Positions 1 to 7,623 of a DNA stretch of 64,000 nt are shown here, piece by piece (position 1 is the first letter of the stretch; each line of letters opens with the position of its first letter). The notes under the pieces are model-generated. The model ran no database searches. It was not told the DNA's origin and worked only from the letters and a program-made list of their open reading frames with translations. The translations under genes were made by a program, and so were the position numbers. Where the stretch lies: the NCBI RefSeq assembly GCF_029978005.1, contig NZ_JARKOZ010000014.1, forward strand, positions 1 to 64,000, written 5' to 3'. Origin of the DNA: Solidesulfovibrio sp. Lineage in GTDB: Bacteria > Desulfobacterota > Desulfovibrionia > Desulfovibrionales > Desulfovibrionaceae.

Positions 1-81
1 TTCGGTCTTGCCGGACCCAGCCCGCATCCGCAGCGTTGCCGCCTGCTCCTCCGTCAACTCAACCTTTACCCGAGCGCCCAT
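1..81 (-). CDS. N-terminal fragment, possibly an IS630-type transposase (partial)
   Basis: An open frame runs off the left edge. It starts at an ATG at 79-81 (minus strand) with an AGGAGG ribosome site 5 bases upstream. The 27 visible residues begin MGARVKVELTEEQ and are rich in charged residues, like the N-terminal helix-turn-helix leader of IS630-family transposases. That assignment is inference from a short piece; it could be another small DNA-binding protein. Terminal inverted repeats cannot be assessed because the rest of the gene lies outside. Confidence 0.3.
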   Translation of the reverse strand, partial: MGARVKVELTEEQAATLRMRAGSGKTE

Positions 82-190
82 CCTGACCTCCTAAACTGGA
101 GGCCAGTATATAGATTTATTTCAAGGACGCAACACTAGGAAACAGAGTGCCCTGACCTCGCGGCCCGGTCGCGGGGAAACCCCTGCGCGC

Positions 191-222
191 GGCGGCCCGG
201 CTTCGGTCGGGCCGCCTTTTTT
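191..222 (+). terminator. Intrinsic terminator, plus-strand orientation
   Basis: A perfect 9-bp GC stem (GGCGGCCCG at 191-199, CGGGCCGCC at 208-216) is followed by six T. The orientation fits a plus-strand gene, but none is visible to its left. It may be left over from a gene outside the window or cut off by the element at the left edge. Confidence 0.7.
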
Positions 223-239
223 CGCGGCGCGGGCGGGGA

Positions 240-1400
240 TCAGGCGGCCAGGGCGGCCTTGAGGATGGCCGTCAGTTCCTCGTCGGAAAGCGCCACCGGG
301 TTGCCCTTCATGCTGCTGGCCCGGGAGGCTTGCGCCACGATGGTCGGGATATCGGCCACGGTGGGGCCCAGGCGGGCAAGGGACGGCGCGTCGAGGCGGC
401 GGCAGGTCGCGGCCAGCCAGGCCGCGCCGTCCTCGGGGCCGGCCGCGTCCCGGCCGGTCAGGATCGCCGCCGCCTCGGCGTAGGCGGCCAGGGACGGGGA
501 GTCCGGGGCGCGTTCGCGAAGTGCCCGGATGTTGGCCGCGGCGACGTGGGGCAGAAGGCTCGCGCAGACCTGGCCGTGGGGCGCGGCGAAAAGGCCGCCC
601 AGGGGCGCGGCGAAGCCATGCACCGCCCCGAGCTTGGCGTTGGCCAGGGCCAGGCCGCCAAGCAGGCTGGCCAGGGCCATGTCCTCGCGGGCGTTAAGGT
701 CCGCGCCGTCGGCGTAGGCCGCCGGCAGGGCCCGGGCCGCCCGGCGCAGGCCCTCGCGGCACAGGGCGTCGGTCATGGGGTTGGCCATGTTGGACACGAA
801 GGCTTCGAGCAACTGGGTGAGGGCGTCGAGGCCTGTGGCCGCCGTGACCGCCGGCGGCATGGAAGCCGAAAGCAGCGGATCGACCAGGGCCACCTCCGGC
901 AGCATCATGGGCGAGCGCAGGCTCACCTTGACGCGCTTTCCCGGCACGGTCAGCACGGCGTTGGCCGTGGCCTCGGCCCCGGTGCCGGCCGTGGTCGGCA
1001 CGGCCAGGACGGGCAGGGGACGCGCCGTAAGCGGCCGGCCCTCGCCCACCACTTCGAGATACGCGTACACGTCCTCGATGTTGGTCGCCAGGGCGGCGGC
1101 GGCCTTGGCCGTATCCAGCGCGCCGCCGCCGCCAAGGCCGATGACCAGGTCGCAGCCGGCCTCCCGGGCCAGCCGGGCCCCGGCTTCGGCCGTCGCGACG
1201 TCGGGTTCCCCGGCCACGGGAAAGACCGTGGCCGTGAGGCCGGCCCGGCCCAGGGCGGCCAGAAGTCCTTCGTGACGGCCCGGGTTCGCGCCCGTGACCA
1301 CCAGGGCCGCCCGCCCCCGGGCGGCGGCGAGCGTCGGCAACTGATCGGCGGCGTTGTGGCCGAAGACGACTTTTCCCGGCGTGGCGAAGGTGAATCGCAT
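240..1400 (-). CDS. Iron-containing alcohol dehydrogenase family protein
   Basis: A 386-residue group III (Fe-dependent) NAD(P)-linked alcohol dehydrogenase, also similar in layout to maleylacetate reductases. The dinucleotide loop GLGGGGALDTAK is at residues 88-99 and the PTTAGTGAEAT segment at about 135-145. Metal ligands are recognisable as D192, H261 and H275. The position usually held by another histidine is Q196 in GLDALTQLLEA, a variant common in this subfamily. The family interconverts alcohols with aldehydes or ketones in the cytoplasm; the substrate here cannot be told. The gene stands alone and its ATG at 1398-1400 has only a weak ribosome site. Confidence 0.85.
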   Translation of the reverse strand: MRFTFATPGKVVFGHNAADQLPTLAAARGRAALVVTGANPGRHEGLLAALGRAGLTATVFPVAGEPDVATAEAGARLAREAGCDLVIGLGGGGALDTAKAAAALATNIEDVYAYLEVVGEGRPLTARPLPVLAVPTTAGTGAEATANAVLTVPGKRVKVSLRSPMMLPEVALVDPLLSASMPPAVTAATGLDALTQLLEAFVSNMANPMTDALCREGLRRAARALPAAYADGADLNAREDMALASLLGGLALANAKLGAVHGFAAPLGGLFAAPHGQVCASLLPHVAAANIRALRERAPDSPSLAAYAEAAAILTGRDAAGPEDGAAWLAATCRRLDAPSLARLGPTVADIPTIVAQASRASSMKGNPVALSDEELTAILKAALAA

Positions 1401-1562
1401 GCCGCCAGTATGTCCCGGCCGGCCGGGCGGCGCAAGGGGCGGGAGGAGCCTTGCCGGCCCTGGCCAACATGCCGCCAGCGCCGACTGGTCACGCTCTCAT
1501 CACCATTCCGCGATATTTTCCCCGTATACCTCCGCCCGACGCAGCATGCAGGAGCGGAGGAG

Positions 1563-2513
1563 ATGTACGATTCCATCCGGCGTTTACTTACTTTCTTCCT
1601 GCGCACGGGCAACCGCCCCGATCCCTCGGCCTCGCGCCTTCTTTGCGTGGCCGCGCGGCAGCAGGCCATCTTCCAGATGGCCGTCGGCCGGGAGAAGGCT
1701 TCCCCGTCCTTCCGGTACATGGTCTGCCGGGGCGTCCGCAGCGACGGCGTGGTCCTGGCCAGCCGGGACGCGGACGCCGCCATGCGCGAGGGCCTTAAGC
1801 GGCGGGAATTCTCGTTTCGCTTCCTCGTCCAGGAGGAAATGGACAAGTTCCCGCGCCTGCACACCTTCCAGGGGACGGTCACCGCGGTGCACAAGGACGA
1901 AAAGGCCATCACCGTGGCCTTTCCCGCCAGCATCACCACCCTGGAGCAGCGCCGCAACGTGCGCCTGAAGCTCCACCGGCGCCACCTCCCCCGGCTCGGG
2001 GTCTGGGGCATGGCCAAGGGCGAATCCCAGGAACGCATCCTCAAGGAATGCGGCGTCGTCGAGCCGGAAAGCCGGCCGGACGAGGTGCAGGCCATGCTCA
2101 AGAACATTTCGGCCGGAGGACTGCGCCTTTCCCTGCCCTGGCAGGCCTACGTCCGGTCCGCGCCCTTCCTGTCGCAGGGCTGCCGCCTGCTGGTGCAGCT
2201 CGAATTCACGGACCCGGAAACGGGGCGCACGGACGCCTTCGTGTTCGTCGCCAAGGTCAGCAATTCCCGGGTGACGGAAGACCCGGCCACGCGCCCGGAA
2301 TTCGGGTTGCAGTTCATCGCCGTCCGGCAGCAGGGGGCGCACGCCCGCTGGCAGGACGTCCAGGCCGAGGGCAGCCTGGACCTGCTCAAGCTCCTGCAAT
2401 CCTATCAATTGGAATACTACCGGGAGCTCAAACGGCAGCTCGCCCTGCGCGAGGAGCCGGACGTCGATCCCCTGGGCCGGACCGGGCGCAAGGACGAGGA
2501 AAAGGTGGCCTGA
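1563..2513 (+). CDS. PilZ-domain (cyclic di-GMP receptor) protein
   Basis: A 316-residue cytoplasmic protein. The start is the ATG at 1563, which has GGAGG a few bases upstream; the open frame extends further 5' but without a ribosome site. The C-terminal half shows the two PilZ signatures that bind cyclic di-GMP: an RxxxR motif (QRRNVR) and an NxSxxG motif (NISAGG) about 55 residues later. The N-terminal part resembles the YcgR-type flagellar-brake domain that often precedes PilZ; that part is inference. It lies 122 bp upstream of a CheX-type gene in the same orientation, which suggests a motility or surface-behaviour output. No promoter of high quality was identified. Confidence 0.75.
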   Translation: MYDSIRRLLTFFLRTGNRPDPSASRLLCVAARQQAIFQMAVGREKASPSFRYMVCRGVRSDGVVLASRDADAAMREGLKRREFSFRFLVQEEMDKFPRLHTFQGTVTAVHKDEKAITVAFPASITTLEQRRNVRLKLHRRHLPRLGVWGMAKGESQERILKECGVVEPESRPDEVQAMLKNISAGGLRLSLPWQAYVRSAPFLSQGCRLLVQLEFTDPETGRTDAFVFVAKVSNSRVTEDPATRPEFGLQFIAVRQQGAHARWQDVQAEGSLDLLKLLQSYQLEYYRELKRQLALREEPDVDPLGRTGRKDEEKVA

Positions 2514-2635
2514 GGCGGCGGCCGCGCGGCGATGCGTCGAACCCCGCGCCGGAGGCGTCCCGCGCGTCCGGGCGGTAAAATGGGCTTTGGCGGCCGGGCT
2601 TCGGGCCGGACCGCATCTTTCAAGGAGCGTGCATC

Positions 2636-3538
2636 ATGTTCAGCCAGTTTTTCGGAAACTACCTGCGCAAGCGCGGGTGCATCACCCTGGAGCAGTTGCG
2701 GGACGTCCTGGCCCTGCAGGACGCGGTGCGGGTCAAGCTCGGCGTCCTGGCCATCGACGCCGGCTATATGACCGCGCCCCAGGTGGAGGAGGTCCATCAG
2801 CTGCAATCCAGGATGGACAAGCGCTTCGGCGAAATCGCCATCGAGCGCGGCTACCTGGACGAAGAGAGGCTCTCGGGGCTGCTCGGCCAGCAGAACAGGC
2901 GGCACCTGCTCATCGGCCAGGCGCTCATCGACAAGGGCCTCATGCGCTTCGAGGACTTCCAGGAGCACCTCGAGGCCTACAAGCGCGAGTCCGGGCTTTC
3001 CCCCCGGGAGTTCGAGGCGCTCAAGGCCAACGACATCGAGGCCGTGACCGGGGCCCTGCTGCGCCTGCCCGAGGTCGGCGAAACGAAGATGTACGTGGAC
3101 TACTTCAGCCTGTTCGTGCGCAACCTGGTGCGCTTCATCGATGACCGCATCCTGCTGGAGCCGGCCCGCAAGGTCGAAGAGGAACCGTTTTGCAGCCTGA
3201 TCCATCAGGAGATCGAAGGGCGCTTCAAGCTCTTCACCGGCATTTCCGGGACCGAGGAAGGCATGGCCCGGTTCGCCAGCCGTTTCGCCAAGATGGACGT
3301 GGACGGCATGGATGCGGTGGCCCGGGATTCGCTTGGCGAATTCATGAACGTCCACAACGGCCTGTACCTGTCCAAGCTGTCCAACGAATGGGTGGAGCTG
3401 GAGCTTTTGCCCCCGGAATACAAAAGCGCAGGCAGCCTCAAGTCCGTGGGCGTGGTGTACGCCATCCCGTTCGCCCTGTCCTTCGGGCAGTTTCATTTCT
3501 TCATCGGCGTCGGTTCGCCGGTCATTCGCCATCGCTAA
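2636..3538 (+). CDS. MshEN-like / CheX-type phosphatase fusion
   Basis: A 300-residue protein with two parts. Residues 34-115 hold three repeats spaced about 29 residues (KLGVLAIDAGY, RFGEIAIERGY, LIGQALIDKGL), resembling the MshEN/type II secretion ATPase N-domain motif known to bind cyclic di-GMP in some proteins. The C-terminal third carries a CheC/CheX-like signature: D231-xxx-E235-xx-N238, then a PP pair about 21 residues on, matching the (D/S)xxxExxN...P phosphatase consensus. The predicted role is dephosphorylating a CheY-like partner under control of the N-terminal module. The partner is probably encoded 14 bp downstream. Start ATG has AAGGAG upstream. The domain pairing is inference from motifs. 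Confidence 0.65.
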   Translation: MFSQFFGNYLRKRGCITLEQLRDVLALQDAVRVKLGVLAIDAGYMTAPQVEEVHQLQSRMDKRFGEIAIERGYLDEERLSGLLGQQNRRHLLIGQALIDKGLMRFEDFQEHLEAYKRESGLSPREFEALKANDIEAVTGALLRLPEVGETKMYVDYFSLFVRNLVRFIDDRILLEPARKVEEEPFCSLIHQEIEGRFKLFTGISGTEEGMARFASRFAKMDVDGMDAVARDSLGEFMNVHNGLYLSKLSNEWVELELLPPEYKSAGSLKSVGVVYAIPFALSFGQFHFFIGVGSPVIRHR

Positions 3539-3552
3539 GGGAGGAACGCGTC

Positions 3553-3915
3553 ATGGCCCGCATACTGATCGTGGATGACTCCATCGTGTCCCGGACCAAT
3601 CTCAAGAACATCCTGGCCGACGCCCGGCACGAAGTGGTGGGCGAGGCCGTCGACGGCGAGGACGGGGTGGCGAAGTTCCTGTCCCTGCGCCCGGACATGG
3701 TGACCATGGACATCACCATGCCCAAGCTCAACGGCATCGAGTGCCTCAAGCGCATCCTCGGCCACGACCCCGAGGCCCGGGTCATGATGATCAGCGCCCT
3801 GGGCCAGGGGGCCAAGATCCTGGAAGCCATCGACAGCGGCGCGCGCCACTACGTCACCAAGCCCTTCGAGCCGGACAAGGTCATCGAGGCGGTGACGGAG
3901 GTGCTCGGCGACTAG
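3553..3915 (+). CDS. CheY-like single-domain response regulator
   Basis: A 120-residue receiver domain with no output domain. It has the acidic pair near the N-terminus (VDDS), the phospho-acceptor aspartate in MVTMDITMP, and the conserved lysine in YVTKPFEP. The start ATG at 3553 has GGGAGG upstream and begins 14 bp after the CheX-type gene, which implies cotranscription and a kinase-phosphatase-CheY circuit. The likely phosphodonor is the CheA-like kinase that begins at 4101. Confidence 0.9.
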   Translation: MARILIVDDSIVSRTNLKNILADARHEVVGEAVDGEDGVAKFLSLRPDMVTMDITMPKLNGIECLKRILGHDPEARVMMISALGQGAKILEAIDSGARHYVTKPFEPDKVIEAVTEVLGD

Positions 3916-3979
3916 CCTGGGGTTCTTCTGGAATACGTTGGTATTTTGGTGGGATAGCTGGATAGCCTCGGACGTTGTT

Positions 3980-4004
3980 CGGGAAACGGCCATGCCGTTT
4001 CCCG
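3980..4004. terminator. Perfect 11-bp hairpin between CheY-like and kinase genes
   Basis: CGGGAAACGGC (3980-3990) pairs with GCCGTTTCCCG (3994-4004) around a CAT loop. There is no T-run, so it is either a weak terminator or attenuator, or an RNA-stabilising hairpin upstream of the kinase gene. Confidence 0.5.
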
Positions 4005-4100
4005 AGAACGCGGCATGAGGCCGCCGCGGCGGGTGCGAAGGCTTCGGATACTCCGCCTCGAAGGAGGCGGCCCGGCCGATCCCGGCTCTGGGGAGGGCGT

Positions 4101-6107
4101 ATGGAGACGACGGTCGACGATCTGGACATGAGGCGGGACGGGCAACCGGCCGAGGACCAGTCCATCGGCAACCTGGTGGAGCACACCCGGACGTTTGCGG
4201 CCTCGGACCCGGGCAGCGCCGTGCACGCCTTCTTCGGCGGCCATCCCAGCGCCGAGGGCGTGGTCATCCTGGACGGCCAGGCCCCCAAGGGCCTGGTCAT
4301 GCGCAACGACTTCTACCAGAAGATGGGCTCGCTCTACGGCCGCGACCTGTTCATGCGCCGCCCCATCAGGCTCATCATGAACGCCCGGCCCCTGGTGGTG
4401 GACGTGTCCGTGGACATCGCCACCATTGGCCTCATCGCCATGAACAGGCCCCACGACCAGCTCTACGACCTCGTGGTCATCACCAGCGGCGAGGGCTATT
4501 CCGGGGTGGTGAGCATCAAGCGCTTCATGATCGAACTGTCGCGCAACAGGGAGATGGAGATTTCGCTGCTCAAGACGCAAAAGGAGATCCTGCGCGAGGC
4601 CAACGAGGCCGAGATACGCAACCGCAAGCAGATCGAGGAGAAGAGCCAGGAGCTGCGCAGGAAAAACGACGCCATCAAAAACCTCATGGACAACGCCGGC
4701 CAGGGCTTCCTGTCCTTCGGCAAGGACCTGGTCGTCTCCGGCGAGCACAGCCTGGAGTGCGTGCAGATCCTGCGCGTGCCCGTGGAGGGGCGCGACTTCG
4801 TGGCGCTCATGGCCCGCCACGTGTCGCCCGGGGTGGCCCGGACCATGGCCCAGGTGTTCGAGAGCGTGTTCGCCTCGGACAAGGCCCTGCGCGCCAAGGT
4901 CTACCTGTCGCTTCTACCGCCCGAGGTCACGATCTACGACCGCAGCGTCAGCATCGAGTACAAGATCATCCGGTACGGCGACCAGAAGCGCATGATGCTG
5001 ATCCTCACCGACGTCACCGAGAAGAAGAAGCTCGAGGCGCGCATGGTCGAGGAGCGCAACAACGTCAAGATGGTGGCCAAGGCCCTGACCAGGCAGTCCG
5101 ACGTGAACCTGGCCATGGAGGAACTGGCGGCCTTCGCCCCGGGCGACGCCGGTGTGATCGTCGCCGCGGCCGCCGACCCCGGGGCGGCCCTGGCCGAGAT
5201 CTTCCGCCTGGTCCACACCTTCAAGGGCGACTTCGCCCAGCTCGGGCTGCACAACACCGCCGCCAACCTGCACGCCGAGGAGGACCGGCTGGCCGCGCTG
5301 TCCGCCAGGCCCGAAGCGCCGGCCCGCGACGAGCTGACCGGGATCGTCGCCGGCTGGGACGCCCGGGCCCTGCTCCAGGAGGACGTGGGCATCCTCACGG
5401 ACATCCTGGGCAAGTCCTTTTTCGAAAAGGACGAGCGCTTCCAGATCGGCGAGGAGGCCCTGGGGGACATCGAGCGGCAGGTCATGGCCCTGCCCGAAGG
5501 CGCGGAGCGCCGGGGCATCCTCGATGCCCTGCGCCGCCTGCGGCAGCGTTCCCTCAAGGACATCCTGGCCGAGTACCGGGAGTACCTCCAGGCCCTGGCC
5601 GACCGCCTGGGCAAGGCCGTGGAGCCGCTTCGCGTCGGCGGCGACGACGTGTTCGTGGACAAGGAGGCGGTGCAGCGCTTCGTCAAGTCCCTGGTCCACG
5701 TTTTCCGGAACATGATCGACCACGGCATCGAGTCCCCGGAGGAGCGCCTGGAGGCCGGCAAGCGCGAGCAGGGGCTGGTCAAGTGCAAGGTCCGTCTCGA
5801 GGGCGGGGAGGCGCGCCTGAGCGTCTCGGACGACGGCCGGGGCATCGACGCGGCCAAGGTGGCCAGGGCGGCCGTGGCCAAGGGCCTGATCGCGCCCGGC
5901 GACGTCGCGGGCCTGCCCTTGGAGAAGGTCCATGCGCTCCTTTTCGAGGATTCCTTTTCCACCAAGGAGGAGGTGAGCGCCCTGTCCGGCCGGGGCGTGG
6001 GCCTGTCCGCGGTCAAGGCCGAGGTCGAGCGCCTGGGCGGGACCGTGGAGGTCGCCTCCACGCCGGGGCTCGGCTCGAAATTCACCTTCCGGTTCCCGCT
6101 GCCGTAG
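4101..6107 (+). CDS. CBS-pair / Hpt / CheA-like hybrid histidine kinase
   Basis: A 668-residue cytoplasmic kinase started at the ATG at 4101 (GGGGAGGG upstream). Residues ~15-155 resemble the CBS-pair-like module seen before GGDEF domains (NDFYQKMGSLYG, GYSGVVSIK). A coiled coil (~155-205) and a PAS-like stretch follow. A phosphotransfer motif LVHTFKGDF puts the phospho-histidine at H372. A CheA-type ATPase domain follows, with the N-box near N537 (RNMIDHGIE), DDGRGID and GRGVGLSAVK. It ends without a CheW-like P5 domain, so it should not dock on classical chemoreceptor arrays the way CheA does. It probably phosphorylates the adjacent CheY-like protein. No transmembrane segment is visible. 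Confidence 0.75.
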   Translation: METTVDDLDMRRDGQPAEDQSIGNLVEHTRTFAASDPGSAVHAFFGGHPSAEGVVILDGQAPKGLVMRNDFYQKMGSLYGRDLFMRRPIRLIMNARPLVVDVSVDIATIGLIAMNRPHDQLYDLVVITSGEGYSGVVSIKRFMIELSRNREMEISLLKTQKEILREANEAEIRNRKQIEEKSQELRRKNDAIKNLMDNAGQGFLSFGKDLVVSGEHSLECVQILRVPVEGRDFVALMARHVSPGVARTMAQVFESVFASDKALRAKVYLSLLPPEVTIYDRSVSIEYKIIRYGDQKRMMLILTDVTEKKKLEARMVEERNNVKMVAKALTRQSDVNLAMEELAAFAPGDAGVIVAAAADPGAALAEIFRLVHTFKGDFAQLGLHNTAANLHAEEDRLAALSARPEAPARDELTGIVAGWDARALLQEDVGILTDILGKSFFEKDERFQIGEEALGDIERQVMALPEGAERRGILDALRRLRQRSLKDILAEYREYLQALADRLGKAVEPLRVGGDDVFVDKEAVQRFVKSLVHVFRNMIDHGIESPEERLEAGKREQGLVKCKVRLEGGEARLSVSDDGRGIDAAKVARAAVAKGLIAPGDVAGLPLEKVHALLFEDSFSTKEEVSALSGRGVGLSAVKAEVERLGGTVEVASTPGLGSKFTFRFPLP

Positions 6108-6123
6108 TGTCGCGTCCCTGAGA

Positions 6124-6146
6124 AAATGCCGCGCAGGCAGGCATTT
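6124..6146. terminator. Hairpin between convergent genes
   Basis: AAATGCC (6124-6130) pairs with GGCATTT (6140-6146) in the gap between the plus-strand kinase gene and the end of the minus-strand nap/regulator operon. It is a short stem with a T-rich 3' arm and a plausible weak bidirectional terminator. Confidence 0.4.
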
Positions 6147-6225
6147 CGCGGCGCGACACGAGCCGTCGTCCACGCGCCGGCGGCCGCAGCGCCTCCCGAC
6201 GACGCCACGGGGCGGGCTTGGGGCG

Positions 6226-7620
6226 TCAGCCGTCGAGACCGTGCTTCTTGAGCATCTGGTAGAGGTGGCCGCGGGACAGGCCGGAGACCCGGGCCGCCTG
6301 GCTGATGCTGGCCGTGGCCGCCAGAAGTCCGGTCAGGTAGCCCCGCTCCGAGGCGTCCTTGAATTCCCGATAGGGCGGATAGACTCGGCCTTGGGGCGCG
6401 CCCTCCGGCGCGGCCGGGGCCGGGGACGTCCCGGCCCGGCCGTCGCCCAGGCGGCTTCGGGCCACGGCCATGCGGATATCGAGCGGCAGATGCCCGGCGA
6501 AAATCTGCGGCTCCCCCCGCGAGGCGGCGAAGGCCCGCTCCAGGGCATGGCCGAGTTCCCGCACGTTGCCCGGCCAGTCGTAGCGCACGAGTGCCTCCAC
6601 GAGGTCGTCGGACACCGTTTTGCCGCAGGCGTCGTAGCGGCTGCACAGCCGTTCCACGAAATGGCGGCACAGAAGCGGGATGTCCTCCTTGCGCTCCCGC
6701 AAGGGCGGCAGGGTGATGACGATGCCGTTTAAGCGGTAGAGCAGGTCGGTGCGGAACAGGTCCAGGGAGGCCATTTCCACGAGATTGCGGTTGGTGGCGG
6801 CGATGAGGCGGAAGTCGCTTTGCACCTCGGTCTTGCCGCCGATGGGCCGGAAGCGGCGGGTCTCGAGCAGGCGCAGGAAGGAGCGCTGCAGGGGCACGGG
6901 CAGCTCGCCCACCTCGTCGAGGAAGAGCGTGCCCCGGTGCGCCAGCCGGGCCATGCCGTCGCGGTCCTGGTCTGCCCCGGTGAAAGCTCCCCGGGTGTGG
7001 CCGAACAGCTGGCTCTCCAGGAGCGATTCCGTGGCCGAGGCGCAGTCCATGGCCACGAAGGGCATGGCCGCCCGGGCGCTGCCGTCGTGGATGGCCCGGG
7101 CGAAGACCTCCTTGCCGGTGCCGGTCTCGCCCAGCAGCAGCACGTTGATGTCGCTGGCCGCCGCCTGGGCGGCCAGGTCCAGGCAGGCGCGAAGGGCCGG
7201 GCTCTCCCCTACGATGCTGCGCAGTTCGCACAGGTCGGTGCTCGCGCCGGCGCGCTGCCGGCGAAAGGCCACCACCCGTTCGAGGATGAGCCGCAGGTTG
7301 TCCAGGGACAGGGGCTTGGCGAGGAAGTCCCAGGCTCCGTGGCGGATGGCCAGGTCGGCCCCGGCCGCGTCGCCGTGGCCGGTGACGATGACGATCTCCG
7401 GCGGGTCGGGCAGGGCGCGCAGTTCCGGGATGCGTTCCAGGCCGTTGCCGTCGGGCAGGAGCACGTCCAGAAAGACGACGTCGCAGCCGCGCTCCCGGCA
7501 AAGGGCCAGGCCCTCGGCCAGGGTCGAGGCGGCCAGGGCCTCGTGGCCGAGCTCCGTGGCGGTGACGCCGATGAGCCGCTGCACCAGGCGGTCGTCGTCG
7601 AGGGCGAGGATGCGGGCCAC
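6226..7620 (-). CDS. Sigma-54-dependent response regulator (NrfR-like)
   Basis: A 464-residue NtrC-type activator. The receiver domain (1-120) has D52 and K102. The AAA+ domain has Walker A GETGTGKE at 164-171 and an intact GAFTGA sigma-54 contact loop at 211-216. A Fis-type helix-turn-helix occupies the last ~40 residues (SISQAARVSGLSRGHLYQML). The start is GTG, 3 bp after the kinase stop codon, so the pair is translationally coupled. It is the last gene of the apparent nap transcript. Known context: in Desulfovibrio vulgaris a sigma-54 regulator (NrfR) controls nrfHA in response to nitrite. By position this protein probably controls the sigma-54 promoters of napC and nrfH; that link is inference. 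Confidence 0.85.
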   Translation of the reverse strand: MARILALDDDRLVQRLIGVTATELGHEALAASTLAEGLALCRERGCDVVFLDVLLPDGNGLERIPELRALPDPPEIVIVTGHGDAAGADLAIRHGAWDFLAKPLSLDNLRLILERVVAFRRQRAGASTDLCELRSIVGESPALRACLDLAAQAAASDINVLLLGETGTGKEVFARAIHDGSARAAMPFVAMDCASATESLLESQLFGHTRGAFTGADQDRDGMARLAHRGTLFLDEVGELPVPLQRSFLRLLETRRFRPIGGKTEVQSDFRLIAATNRNLVEMASLDLFRTDLLYRLNGIVITLPPLRERKEDIPLLCRHFVERLCSRYDACGKTVSDDLVEALVRYDWPGNVRELGHALERAFAASRGEPQIFAGHLPLDIRMAVARSRLGDGRAGTSPAPAAPEGAPQGRVYPPYREFKDASERGYLTGLLAATASISQAARVSGLSRGHLYQMLKKHGLDG

Positions 7621-7623
7621 GGC

